DNA of 24,580 nucleotides from a virus, in the IMG/VR virus record IMGVR_UViG_3300021142_000172, positions 1 to 24,580 of that record; one strand, written 5' to 3'. The translations under genes were made by a program, and so were the position numbers. The notes under the pieces were generated by a model, which saw nothing but the letters and a program-made list of their open reading frames with translations, was not told the origin of the DNA and searched no databases. Positions within the stretch are counted from its first letter, which is position 1; every line of letters starts with the position of its first letter. Shown here in pieces: positions 1-8,069 of the stretch.

Positions 1-12
1 AGTATTAGCCAT
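1..12 (-). CDS. possible start of next late gene (partial)
   Basis: An ATG reading minus-strand Met-Ala-Asn-Thr begins one base after the stop codon of the collar-domain gene and runs off the window edge. The tight spacing matches the rest of this operon, so it is probably the first four codons of the next virion gene. Only 12 bases are visible, so nothing can be said about function. Confidence 0.35.
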
Positions 13-13
13 A

Positions 14-1201
14 TTATGATATTCTTTGTATATACACTACTCCTGTAGAAGGTTGTATATTATTGTGACTTAATCCTTTACCACCAGTATTACCTTGAAT
101 AGTGCCTGAACCACCACCAAAAGAAATAGGTATATCTACTGAAGCATAATTAGAATAGAAACTACCAGATTGGTTAGCTGGTGCATGAGGTGTTCCAGGT
201 TGAACCTGTGGACATAAAGTAGAGTTATCTCCTGGTCTACTAGAAGATATGTTACAAGTAACTACACCAATTAAAGTAGATAATATTATTGTACCATATA
301 TAGGAACAGAAGGAATTTCATTTATAGTCAATGTATGAGTAGGTTCTCCTATTTGCTGTCCAATAGTAGTTACAGACATTCCTGTAGCATTAGAAGGTAA
401 TGTGCCTCCCATATTAGTTAGTCCTACACCTATTTGACCCATCATATTAGTAGTGCCATTATTACCATTCATAATAGCCCATCCACACATATCTGTACCT
501 GCTAATCCTAAACCAGTAGAATCAAACTTACCTGCTGTAACACCTACATAACCTACAAAACCCCCTATAGGAGTGAATCCTTTAAAGGCTATAGAAGCAG
601 TAGCTCCACTTCCTGTTTTGATAACACTATCTGTACCAGTACAAGAAGTAATAGCATTAAGTAAGAAATTACCTATATTTGTGTTTAGATTATTATTAAT
701 GTTTGTAATACTGGTTGTTAAAGTAGATATATCACTTTCTGCTGTACATAATTCAAGAATCATTTCCTGAATTATAGCATTTAAAGGAGAACTTGAAGTT
801 ACCCCTGTTAAACAAGCTGTATTATAAGGACCACTAAGTAAAGCAGTTACTTCTGTTTGTAAAGTGGTAACATCTGTATATAGAGTACAAATTGCAGTAT
901 GATAGCAATTTAAAAGACAAGGTAAATCAGTGCAACTTCCACAACAAGATATACATCCTGCAAAAAGTGGGGCACAGCTTCCTGTAGTTAAATTAATATT
1001 AGGCATACTAATGCCTACTCCTGTAGAAAAATTAGTTAATACTTGAAGAACAGCAGCCTCTACATTATTTAAACTGTCCCCATAACAAATATTAAAAGCA
1101 GGAACACTTGTTCCTGTATATACTACACTTTGATCAGTAACACCTCCTGCACCAAAGTTAAGACAGTTTGCTGATGTACAACAATTATTCATAATTAACA
1201 A
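14..1201 (-). CDS. Cys-rich tail protein with C-terminal collar-like domain
   Basis: A 395-aa protein, probably a virion tail or fibre component. The C-terminal third (about residues 210-395) reads like a phage tail-collar or microcystin-dependent-protein domain: GWAIMNGNNGTTNMMGQIG near the domain start and a closing HNNIQPSTGVVYIQRIS, the place where collar domains have an 'N-x-QPY' segment followed by a Tyr-Ile strand. The N-terminal half is unusual, with about 18 cysteines in the protein, many in CC, CxxC and CxxCC arrangements at residues 75-105, followed by a Thr/Leu-rich heptad-like stretch (105-180) that may form a trimeric coiled coil. It ends the visible operon, 6 nt overlapping the gene upstream. 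The collar assignment is by motif reading; the Cys-rich part resembles its neighbours and not a known enzyme. Confidence 0.7.
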   Translation of the reverse strand: MLIMNNCCTSANCLNFGAGGVTDQSVVYTGTSVPAFNICYGDSLNNVEAAVLQVLTNFSTGVGISMPNINLTTGSCAPLFAGCISCCGSCTDLPCLLNCYHTAICTLYTDVTTLQTEVTALLSGPYNTACLTGVTSSSPLNAIIQEMILELCTAESDISTLTTSITNINNNLNTNIGNFLLNAITSCTGTDSVIKTGSGATASIAFKGFTPIGGFVGYVGVTAGKFDSTGLGLAGTDMCGWAIMNGNNGTTNMMGQIGVGLTNMGGTLPSNATGMSVTTIGQQIGEPTHTLTINEIPSVPIYGTIILSTLIGVVTCNISSSRPGDNSTLCPQVQPGTPHAPANQSGSFYSNYASVDIPISFGGGSGTIQGNTGGKGLSHNNIQPSTGVVYIQRIS

Positions 1202-1488
1202 AAATTATTAGTTAACTTCTGTATATTAGAAGTTATGTATATTAAAAAAGTTTCATTACTACAATCCTCTAAACAATTACAACCTAATAGTTTATCCAAA
1301 AGTATTTCTTTATACTCACATAATGTTTCATAAACATCCATGTTCATACTTTCTGTAAAACCATAAGCCTTATTATTATATTGTCTAATAGCCATCTGTA
1401 AGATTTTATTATCTATATCAGATAGGATATTATTCAATCCATCATTATTAAGATTATTGTTTGTTAATCTTGGTTTGATTAGGAACAT
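1195..1488 (-). CDS. small Cys-containing virion-operon protein
   Basis: A 97-aa protein of unknown function. The sequence is predicted mostly helical, rich in Asn and Leu, and carries a compact cysteine cluster, LLGCNCLEDC, at about residues 67-76 plus a terminal Cys. It overlaps the end of the 52-aa Cys-rich ORF by 35 nt and its stop overlaps the start of the collar protein by 7 nt, so it is translated as part of the late operon. The shared cysteine theme with the flanking genes suggests a role in the same tail substructure, but that is inference. Confidence 0.6.
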   Translation of the reverse strand: MFLIKPRLTNNNLNNDGLNNILSDIDNKILQMAIRQYNNKAYGFTESMNMDVYETLCEYKEILLDKLLGCNCLEDCSNETFLIYITSNIQKLTNNFC

Positions 1489-1612
1489 TAGTAGTAGTTT
1501 TTATTTCATTTTGTTTAGCTTGGTAACAAGCAGGACACATACCTTGTATCATTTGACAAGTTTGCAAATGAGTATTACAGGAACTATTTCCGCATTTTCT
1601 AGTTGCGCACAT
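1454..1612 (-). CDS. 52-aa Cys-rich small protein
   Basis: A short reading frame starting at the ATG at 1612 and ending in TAA at 1454. It encodes 52 residues with six cysteines (positions 2, 7, 12, 19, 26 and 29), including a CPAC pair that looks like half of a zinc knuckle, followed by a polar Thr/Asn/Lys tail. It fills the otherwise unexplained gap between the 208-aa and 97-aa genes and overlaps the latter by 35 nt, as is usual in this operon. A small zinc-binding or disulfide-rich structural protein is plausible. No homologue is recognised, and the shortness keeps confidence moderate. Confidence 0.55.
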   Translation of the reverse strand: MCATRKCGNSSCNTHLQTCQMIQGMCPACYQAKQNEIKTTTNVPNQTKINKQ

Positions 1613-1655
1613 ATGATTTATTTTTATTATATTATTAATTAATTAATAGTAACTT

Positions 1656-2282
1656 TTAGCAACCACATCCTATAAGACCTCCTATAGAACCATAACCATA
1701 TCCTGCTCCTGAATTACAATTACTTTTCCAGTTTATGCTTTTAAATTTGCAACATAGGTTATTTAATATATAAAGAGCTTTATTATATAAATCATTAGAT
1801 AATACATAGTTATTATTATTACAAGCTACTACACTACCGTCAATATATAATTTAGCTCTTTTTAGTTCCTCTAAAAACTTATGACCTGTAGTATCATGAC
1901 ATGAATACTCCACATTAAGTTTAAGGAACATATGTTCATATTTACATTTGATTGTATCTATCTTTATAAATTTCTGGTTTATACTAGCAGTTACATTATT
2001 AGTAGTAACTACAGAATAAATAACATCATATATACCATCAGGCAAAGCAGTACAACCTGTATCACTACAAGTTATTCCTAGGTCTACACATTTATAAACA
2101 TTCACCATAAGAGGACTAAATGGTACATTAATAGTATCATATCCTGGAGGAGTAATCTGCATAGCAAGGGTAGTAGAATCTGGTAATACAGCATATGTAC
2201 TACTATCTGCTATTGCTATACAAGAACTATCTCTTTGATCTTGTAATTGTAAAGATAAAATTGGTAAAGTTTCAGTTAACAT
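1656..2282 (-). CDS. Cys-rich virion-type protein, GCGC C-terminus
   Basis: A 208-aa protein. Residues 1-110 look like a beta-sandwich domain with Pro/Thr/Val-rich strands (LPDGIYDVIYSVVTTNN). Residues 115-180 look helical, with a CC pair, and the C-terminus is a Gly-rich tail ending GGLIGCGC. Twelve cysteines are present. Such a layout fits a phage neck or tail appendage protein but I do not recognise a named family. The start codon overlaps the end of the upstream GIY-YIG gene by 7 nt, suggesting the nuclease gene was inserted between lysozyme and this gene without breaking translation coupling. Confidence 0.65.
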   Translation of the reverse strand: MLTETLPILSLQLQDQRDSSCIAIADSSTYAVLPDSTTLAMQITPPGYDTINVPFSPLMVNVYKCVDLGITCSDTGCTALPDGIYDVIYSVVTTNNVTASINQKFIKIDTIKCKYEHMFLKLNVEYSCHDTTGHKFLEELKRAKLYIDGSVVACNNNNYVLSNDLYNKALYILNNLCCKFKSINWKSNCNSGAGYGYGSIGGLIGCGC

Positions 2283-2860
2283 AATTCTTTATTTTTAATT
2301 TTTCTCTTTAATGAAGTTAAAGGAATATTTAATTTTATAGAGGCTTCTAGATAAGAATTATAATTAATTTTATTAATTACTACTTGTATAGCATTATAAG
2401 CTTTACTACCTTTCCTACTAGGAGGAATAATACCATTCTTTTTATGGGAAATACTTAGGTTAGTACAATGTTCTTTTGTTAATTTTTTTCCTAATCTAGA
2501 TTCAATTACTTTTATTTTTGAAGTATTAATATGCATTGGATTTATGGTTCTCCACTTTTCATTACAAGTATCACCCCCATCTGTACTATTAACTAAACTA
2601 AAACCCCAAGATTTATATAATGCAATATAATATATTTCCCAAAATTTCCATTCTTCATAAACTACTTCATCTTCTATTACTAGAATAGGATATTTATTTA
2701 TTTTTAATAAAGAATTAATCCAAGCTTTTTTATGAGTAGTTGTATTATTTTTAGATTCTCCAATATGTTTTTTTAACCTTATTATAGGATTATTTGATTT
2801 ACCAATATATCTAACTTCATTAGTTATTGGGTCTATTAAACTATAAATAAAAGTTGTCAT
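2276..2860 (-). CDS. GIY-YIG homing endonuclease, free-standing
   Basis: A 194-aa DNA endonuclease of the GIY-YIG superfamily. The N-terminal catalytic module shows IYSLIDP at residues 5-11 (in place of GIY), RYIGKS at 17-22 and the catalytic Arg28 in the following helix. A candidate catalytic Glu lies in the EEWKFWE segment near residue 70. The C-terminal part carries DNA-binding repeats typical of homing enzymes: a NUMOD3-like GKKLTKEHCTNLSISHKK and a NUMOD1/IENR1-like helix-turn-helix (YNSYLEASIKLNIPLTSLKR). It shares ATGA with the end of the lysozyme gene and overlaps the next gene by 7 nt, so it looks like a mobile insertion that uses the operon's translation. Family call is firm; target site unknown. 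Confidence 0.88.
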   Translation of the reverse strand: MTTFIYSLIDPITNEVRYIGKSNNPIIRLKKHIGESKNNTTTHKKAWINSLLKINKYPILVIEDEVVYEEWKFWEIYYIALYKSWGFSLVNSTDGGDTCNEKWRTINPMHINTSKIKVIESRLGKKLTKEHCTNLSISHKKNGIIPPSRKGSKAYNAIQVVINKINYNSYLEASIKLNIPLTSLKRKIKNKELC

Positions 2861-3336
2861 ATAAGTTTGCCAGTTTCAAAGTAAGTATACTCTTTAATAC
2901 GTCTATTTAATAATCCTTGATTAACTTCTTGATTTGCCCTATCCCAAGCTAACCATCTTGTTTTTAAATCTCCACTTAATATATTTTGATTTATATCTAT
3001 AAGAACATGAGAATTATCAAATCCAGAATCTCCTATATTATAAACTAATGAAGCTAGTGCATCTATTTCATATTGTGTTAAATTAACAGTAATATGTTTC
3101 TGAAAATCAGGAAGTATTACATTATTTAAATGACACACTAACATTTGTAAACCTTGCTCTTTTGTCACAGGAGCATCTTTCATTGTTACTTTAGTACCAT
3201 CACAATAATGAGTACTTCCATAAGCTATTGTTATAGGTTCTGCATGTGTAGCAGGGTCTACATAGGGTTTACTTTCAAAGCCCTCAAAGTTACTAATTAA
3301 ATTGGCTGCTTGTATAGAAAATTGTATATTATTCAT
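2857..3336 (-). CDS. GH24 phage lysozyme (endolysin)
   Basis: A 159-aa muramidase that cleaves the glycan strand of peptidoglycan, probably for host lysis. The T4-lysozyme-type catalytic triad is visible: Glu18 in NFEGFE, Asp27 in PYVDP and Thr36 in ITIAYGST. The spacing between Asp and Thr is longer than in T4 lysozyme. Downstream, ALASLVYNIGDSGF corresponds to the conserved 'aLvsf.fN.G' helix of GH24 enzymes, and the C-terminal helix has NRRIKEYTYF, the usual 'RR..E...y' segment. There is no signal peptide or transmembrane segment, so a separate holin outside this window would be needed. A terminator hairpin lies just upstream of the start. Confidence 0.88.
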   Translation of the reverse strand: MNNIQFSIQAANLISNFEGFESKPYVDPATHAEPITIAYGSTHYCDGTKVTMKDAPVTKEQGLQMLVCHLNNVILPDFQKHITVNLTQYEIDALASLVYNIGDSGFDNSHVLIDINQNILSGDLKTRWLAWDRANQEVNQGLLNRRIKEYTYFETGKLI

Positions 3337-3345
3337 GTATTATAA

Positions 3346-3387
3346 TGAAAAAGCAGAGTATAGGGTTAGTTTCCCCATACCCTGCTT
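3346..3387 (-). terminator. intrinsic terminator after the 373-aa virion gene
   Basis: On the minus strand a 15-bp stem with two G-U wobbles (3373-3387 pairing with 3351-3365, 7-nt loop) is followed by a run of five T (3346-3350). It sits between the 373-aa virion gene and lysozyme and would limit read-through into lysis and tail genes. Confidence 0.75.
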
Positions 3388-3419
3388 AGGTTTTAAATAT
3401 TATTTAATATTAACTCTTA

Positions 3420-4541
3420 TTATGGAGTTACATTAGTAGTTGTAGTAGTTGTAGTAGATGATGTAGTATAAGTAGTTGTAGTACTTGGTGTTGCTATATC
3501 ATTGTCAGCAGGTCCAAACATTGCTGTAAGAATTGCTACCATATTAGTCTCACCACTATCTCCTTGAGGAAAAGCTAGTATAACAGTTTCATCTATTTGT
3601 ACTGCTGCATTCCATCCTTCGTTTCCTGGTCTATAAAATTTAAGATAGTAACAATCATATGCAAGAGCAGAGTCTACATAAGAAAGAAACTCACCATTAT
3701 AGTTAGGATTACTAAAGATTGACTTGTAATCAGCCTGATTATACCAATTATCTTTTTCCATTTGCTGAATTTCAGCAGGAGTAAGTTGTGGATAAGAAGC
3801 TTTCTGTATAATACTAATAGTAGATACAGTATTACAATAATCATCTACTTCGTAATCTGTAGTCAATTCTGGACCAGTTCTCATGAATGTTCTAAACCAC
3901 ATCCTATCAAATTGATAAGGGAAGTTAGTAAGATCACAAGAAGAACCATACTGTTGCAAAGTCAAACCCTGTATATAAATAACAGTAGAAGCACCAGTAC
4001 CATCTACACCTGCCGTAACAAAGTTAGACAAAATCTCATCATTGTTTATTGCTTCTGCAAGAAGTTCCATAGTCAACTGAAGATCAGAAGCCTGTAAAGT
4101 ATCACAAGGATTGCTACCACAGTTGCAACATGGAGTTGTAACCAAGACTGATCTAGTAAGACCGTTAAAATAAGCAGTATCAATATAGAAAGAGTGAAGC
4201 CTCAAAGTTATTGTAACATCCTCATTACAACCTACATTCAAGTTAGAAATAGTTGTAACCTGAGTATTCTGCTCCAATGAACCTGTTACCTTATACCAGC
4301 TAATCAAATTCTTTGGGAGAATATGATCTGATTTCTTTGTACCTTCTATAGGAGAGTAGATGTTCCTACCCTGGGCAAAGTAGATATACTTAGCTGTACC
4401 TACATTAGCAACAGTAGCAGCAGTATTATCTGGAAGAAATACACCAACCTGACCTGAAGTAAGGGAAGCAGAAGTATTAGAACCTGTAGGCAAAGTGTTC
4501 CCTGTGGGAACAACATACATTGTGGTTAATGAAAAATCCAT
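3420..4541 (-). CDS. putative virion protein with Thr-rich C-terminal tail
   Basis: A 373-aa protein in the head-neck part of the late block, probably structural. The first 330 residues look like beta-rich domains with Asn/Thr/Val strands. A tight cysteine cluster (TTPCCNCGSNPCDTL, about residues 135-150) resembles those in the genes downstream. The last about 20 residues are almost all threonine with a few Tyr, Ser, Val and Asn, encoded by repeating ACT/ACA triplets. A likely role is an abundant capsid-auxiliary or neck protein; the family is not named here. It is followed by a strong terminator, so it ends a transcription unit that may start upstream of its own gene. Confidence 0.65.
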   Translation of the reverse strand: MDFSLTTMYVVPTGNTLPTGSNTSASLTSGQVGVFLPDNTAATVANVGTAKYIYFAQGRNIYSPIEGTKKSDHILPKNLISWYKVTGSLEQNTQVTTISNLNVGCNEDVTITLRLHSFYIDTAYFNGLTRSVLVTTPCCNCGSNPCDTLQASDLQLTMELLAEAINNDEILSNFVTAGVDGTGASTVIYIQGLTLQQYGSSCDLTNFPYQFDRMWFRTFMRTGPELTTDYEVDDYCNTVSTISIIQKASYPQLTPAEIQQMEKDNWYNQADYKSIFSNPNYNGEFLSYVDSALAYDCYYLKFYRPGNEGWNAAVQIDETVILAFPQGDSGETNMVAILTAMFGPADNDIATPSTTTTYTTSSTTTTTTTNVTP

Positions 4542-4591
4542 GTTATTTTATTTATTGTTTTTAATAATTTATTAGAAAAATTTTAATTTAC

Positions 4592-5320
4592 TTATTCACT
4601 TTCTTTTTCTCCATTTTCAGAGTTCTGAACATTTGCCTGATCTCCTATAGATCTAGAAATTTCTTTTATAGTCATTTCTAGTAATTCATTTTTTAGATAA
4701 CCATCTAATTCACAATCCACATCTGTAGAAGCTTCTCCATTTAAATGTTGATAACCTGCTATATCCATTTCTTTAGGGTATCTTAAATAAGATAAATATA
4801 AAGAATTGATTTCAAATGTTTTTTTTAAATCAGGGTAAACATAAAACTTATTGTTAGATATTGTACCTAAACTTTCTTGATGTTCAAAAGAAGGTGTCCA
4901 GTGTGGAGATTTTAATTTAGTTTGTATATCACCATGTTTGACTAACTCTATTACATCTAATGTTCTATTTTTACAATTATTTCTAGTTCCTAAAATATAA
5001 GCATCTAATGGTAAAAAATAAGGTTGTGAAGTAGTAGTTAAATCTGCATTAGAACTATTAAATAAATCTCCTACTGTAGTAGTAACTTCTAATTGTTCAA
5101 ATGGTACTACCAGTACTTCTAGGTCTTGGTATCTTTTTTTAAAAGAATCTAAACCCATTTGGTAGTTATTGTTTAGTCCTATTTTTTTAAGAACTAATTT
5201 TATTTGATTCCTATTTAAATAAAGTATCTTATCTTCATCAGGAATAAATTGTCCCTGTAGATTTGCTACTTTATTTAACTTTTGATCAATTTCGTAAAGT
5301 AAATCAATTATTGGAATCAT
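4592..5320 (-). CDS. putative head-tail connector/ring protein
   Basis: A 242-aa soluble protein. It starts with a helical segment (MIPIIDLLYEIDQKLNKVAN), continues with a mixed alpha/beta core and ends with a helix (CELDGYLKNELLEMTIKEIS) and a short acidic tail. Conserved late position after the capsid gene and the pattern 'D..LYLNRNQIKLVLKK' with a C-terminal helix packed on a beta core are reminiscent of small connector or ring proteins of podovirus necks. This is inference from context and architecture; I cannot see a diagnostic motif. It is 11 nt downstream of the 337-aa gene. Confidence 0.5.
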   Translation of the reverse strand: MIPIIDLLYEIDQKLNKVANLQGQFIPDEDKILYLNRNQIKLVLKKIGLNNNYQMGLDSFKKRYQDLEVLVVPFEQLEVTTTVGDLFNSSNADLTTTSQPYFLPLDAYILGTRNNCKNRTLDVIELVKHGDIQTKLKSPHWTPSFEHQESLGTISNNKFYVYPDLKKTFEINSLYLSYLRYPKEMDIAGYQHLNGEASTDVDCELDGYLKNELLEMTIKEISRSIGDQANVQNSENGEKESE

Positions 5321-5331
5321 TTTATACTATT

Positions 5332-6345
5332 TTAGCTTATAGACTCTCTAAGCTTCTTTTTATCATTCACTTTAATTTCAAGAGCCATATACTTGCTTTG
5401 ACTTTCTGCTTTTGTAGAAGACAATTCTTTTAACAAAAGATCTTCTGAAGAAGAAACCATAGCCTGACCTTCATATATAATTCCTGAATTATCCTTACGA
5501 TATACTCTCAATCTAAGAGCATCTTTTATCAGTGCCTTTGTAGTTATAAGAGAATCACTCAAACCAGCTATGTTATTAAACAAAGTTACTGATCTCTGAC
5601 CCTTAAACTCACCATTCTTTATTTCTCCACTATTTATAAAAGTATAGAGCTGATTAAATACTATTTCTTCCTTATCTCTATCTGATACTGGCAATCCTAG
5701 CAAGGTGGCTACCTTAAATCTCCTTTCAATACTCATATTATCCAATTCCTTCTGAGCTGTAACCTTAGCCTTATTTTCATTGTATATTGCTGAAGCTTCT
5801 TCTTCAGGATTAGAAACATAAAACTGTACAGTAGATTTACACAAACTTTTCTTATATCTATCTAAAGAAGATGCTATAAGATCTGTATTCTGTACTACCC
5901 ACCAGAATTCTATTTCTTTCAGGGGATTTGCAAAGTTAAATACATTTTCACCATCGAAAAGTCTAACTCTATTAGCTACTTCATGTGTACCATATTTAGG
6001 TCCATAAATACCTGCATAGTATTCTGATTTAGGTCCTAGACCTGTTGTATCAGGATGTGCTGGATCATGTATCATACCAGTAGCTTCTTCAAGTCTTTGT
6101 CTCCTAGATCTAATCTTTTCTTTCTCAGCTTCTCTATCTTCTTTCAAAGGTATCAAACTAATGTAAGTAGCATTTTCATCTAGTCCCGTCAAAAACTTAC
6201 CACTAGAAACATCTTTTAGTGGAGGGAAACCAACTCCTGTTCCAGGATGCCTATTCCAACCTTTTTCTGCTAAAGCATTTCTTGTACTCATTTCTCCATT
6301 TTTTACCTCAACTGGTAATGGAAGTATCTTTGCTATTTTTGCCAT
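5332..6345 (-). CDS. conserved late protein downstream of MCP, unknown
   Basis: A 337-aa protein, largely soluble and charged. Residues 15-60 are Gly/Pro-rich (RHPGTGVGFPPLKDV). Residues 70-90 form a Lys/Arg/Glu helix. There is an aromatic patch (EIEFWWVVQNTDL) near 145-157, then long helical stretches with KxxE patterns to the C-terminus. No catalytic motif stands out. The position directly after the capsid gene and its terminator suggests a virion or assembly protein in crAss-like phages. Its longer intergenic region upstream contains only the MCP terminator, with no clear promoter. Confidence 0.6.
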   Translation of the reverse strand: MAKIAKILPLPVEVKNGEMSTRNALAEKGWNRHPGTGVGFPPLKDVSSGKFLTGLDENATYISLIPLKEDREAEKEKIRSRRQRLEEATGMIHDPAHPDTTGLGPKSEYYAGIYGPKYGTHEVANRVRLFDGENVFNFANPLKEIEFWWVVQNTDLIASSLDRYKKSLCKSTVQFYVSNPEEEASAIYNENKAKVTAQKELDNMSIERRFKVATLLGLPVSDRDKEEIVFNQLYTFINSGEIKNGEFKGQRSVTLFNNIAGLSDSLITTKALIKDALRLRVYRKDNSGIIYEGQAMVSSSEDLLLKELSSTKAESQSKYMALEIKVNDKKKLRESIS

Positions 6346-6387
6346 AATGTAGTTAAATTTTAAATATTTTTGTGTATCTTCTCTTTT

Positions 6388-6440
6388 AAAAAATAATGGT
6401 GGGGAAAGAATAAAGGAAAGAAGTAGAAACTTTCCCCACC
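6388..6440 (-). terminator. intrinsic terminator after major capsid gene
   Basis: A perfect 11-bp inverted repeat (GGTGGGGAAAG at 6398-6408 with its complement at 6430-6440) with a 21-nt loop is followed on the minus strand by ATTATTTTTT. It lies 12 nt after the MCP stop codon. It is unusually G+C-rich for this genome and would set a high level of MCP message relative to downstream genes. Confidence 0.8.
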
Positions 6441-6451
6441 GAATTTTATTA

Positions 6452-8023
6452 TTAGAACTGTGGAACCTGTTCTATCAGTGCTGTTCTTGTTGGATCTTCC
6501 ATGAACACGTCATATCTATCCTTCATCCAGATTGTATAACCTGGGAACATATTTGCGGATTGCATACCCTTAGATGCGTAGTGACCTAAGTGAGAATAAG
6601 TACCATCTACATAACCCCAAGTCATTGAAGGAGAACCTTGATGCCTTACTTCTCTTACGTTGTCTGACAATGATGTACCATCCTTCATTGGGGATACGTC
6701 AAACACCATAAAGATAGGAGTTGATTTCTTATTTCTACCAAACTCTGAGTTTGTCTGTGGAAGATCAAGCTCCATCAAGTGAGATAGTGTTATTTCACCA
6801 GTATCTGATGTAACCATGCTATCAAAAGCCCAGTTAATTACCATATGCTGACCAGAACCCTGTATAAACTTATCGTTTACACCCGCTACTATCGTAAGAC
6901 CTGCTTTTAACAAATCATCCTTAGCTGCTGTTCTGAATACTTCCATACCAGCTTCATTTGTAAACATATGTACTTTTCTGGACTTCATATCCACTCTCCT
7001 ATAGAAGAGATCACCAAATACGTTTCTTATAATATTTATAGAGAACTGACCATCATTATATTGTTCGAGATTACCATATTTCCTCATTCTAGGATATACA
7101 CCCATAGAAAGTTTCTTAAGATCTTGAAGTCCTGATCCTGAATAACTTGAACCACCTTGTGCCCAAATCATTTTTTCAGCCTTCATCTCCAACATCTCTT
7201 TTCTCATCATTGCTTCAATGAATGGTTCCCAAGCTGCAAGAGCATAGTGAGTACCAGTTTCATTTCTCATTCTCTTATGATAAGTGATTATATCCAGAGG
7301 ACCATGAGAATCCATTTCCAGAGAAACCCCTTTCAAAGATCTTGTATCAGCCCAATCAGTTACAGTATGTTGTTTACCATTACCTGAACCAAGAGATTCA
7401 TACAAAGTGATTTCATCACCCAAAGAACCAAGACCAGAGAACTTATCATCAAACTCGCCTATTGCATTATAAAGAATATGATATTCCTTACCTTCCTGTA
7501 ACCACTGAGTATCTACTGAAGTAGTAGTAGGATTCAGTGTTACCAACTGTAACGTATAAAGCCAAGCTCTACCATAAGGCTGAGGATCTTCTTTAACAAT
7601 AAATTGCTGACCGTACATCTTGTGTGCAGTAATTATATCATTGATATAGAATTCCTTCTTATCAAATACTACTGTAAATGTTTGCTGATCTATACCTATA
7701 CTAGTACTAGTCAAAGTAGCATCAGGAACCTCTACTATTACAGGGAACTGATAAGGTACGTGTACTTTCCATTTCCAATAATCAGAGTTCTTATCAATGT
7801 AATAAGGCTTAGACTTATTAACCATCTGCAAAAAGTCATTTGCATAAAGTGAAGTCTGCGTATAAAGAGATATAATCTTTTTATCATAGTCAGCAGGTTC
7901 ACTCATATGTAACTGCGAAATATGGTTTGCATCTGTTAATTTGCCTATAGTCCTCTTATTCATTGAGGAATATCTAGATGCGATAAAACCACTGGAATAT
8001 CCAGGTATTTGATTCAATGCCAT
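6452..8023 (-). CDS. major capsid protein (crAss-like, HK97-fold type)
   Basis: A 523-aa protein taken as the major capsid protein, which forms the icosahedral shell. Evidence is its length, its place after portal and the scaffold-like gene, and a sequence reading like crAss-like MCPs: an early YWKWKVHVPYQFPV strand near residues 81-95, an acidic/aromatic central domain, a long central helix (WEPFIEAMMRKEMLEMKAEK) about residue 265 matching the HK97 spine helix, and a C-terminal Gly/aromatic part. The codons are noticeably richer in C- and G-ending choices than those of most neighbours, which fits very high expression. No protease gene or cleavage site is evident. The start has no Shine-Dalgarno but an A-rich leader, as usual for Bacteroidota. 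Confidence 0.85.
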   Translation of the reverse strand: MALNQIPGYSSGFIASRYSSMNKRTIGKLTDANHISQLHMSEPADYDKKIISLYTQTSLYANDFLQMVNKSKPYYIDKNSDYWKWKVHVPYQFPVIVEVPDATLTSTSIGIDQQTFTVVFDKKEFYINDIITAHKMYGQQFIVKEDPQPYGRAWLYTLQLVTLNPTTTSVDTQWLQEGKEYHILYNAIGEFDDKFSGLGSLGDEITLYESLGSGNGKQHTVTDWADTRSLKGVSLEMDSHGPLDIITYHKRMRNETGTHYALAAWEPFIEAMMRKEMLEMKAEKMIWAQGGSSYSGSGLQDLKKLSMGVYPRMRKYGNLEQYNDGQFSINIIRNVFGDLFYRRVDMKSRKVHMFTNEAGMEVFRTAAKDDLLKAGLTIVAGVNDKFIQGSGQHMVINWAFDSMVTSDTGEITLSHLMELDLPQTNSEFGRNKKSTPIFMVFDVSPMKDGTSLSDNVREVRHQGSPSMTWGYVDGTYSHLGHYASKGMQSANMFPGYTIWMKDRYDVFMEDPTRTALIEQVPQF

Positions 8024-8069
8024 TGTTTATATGTTTTTTATTAAAATTATTATAATACTTATTTAAATA

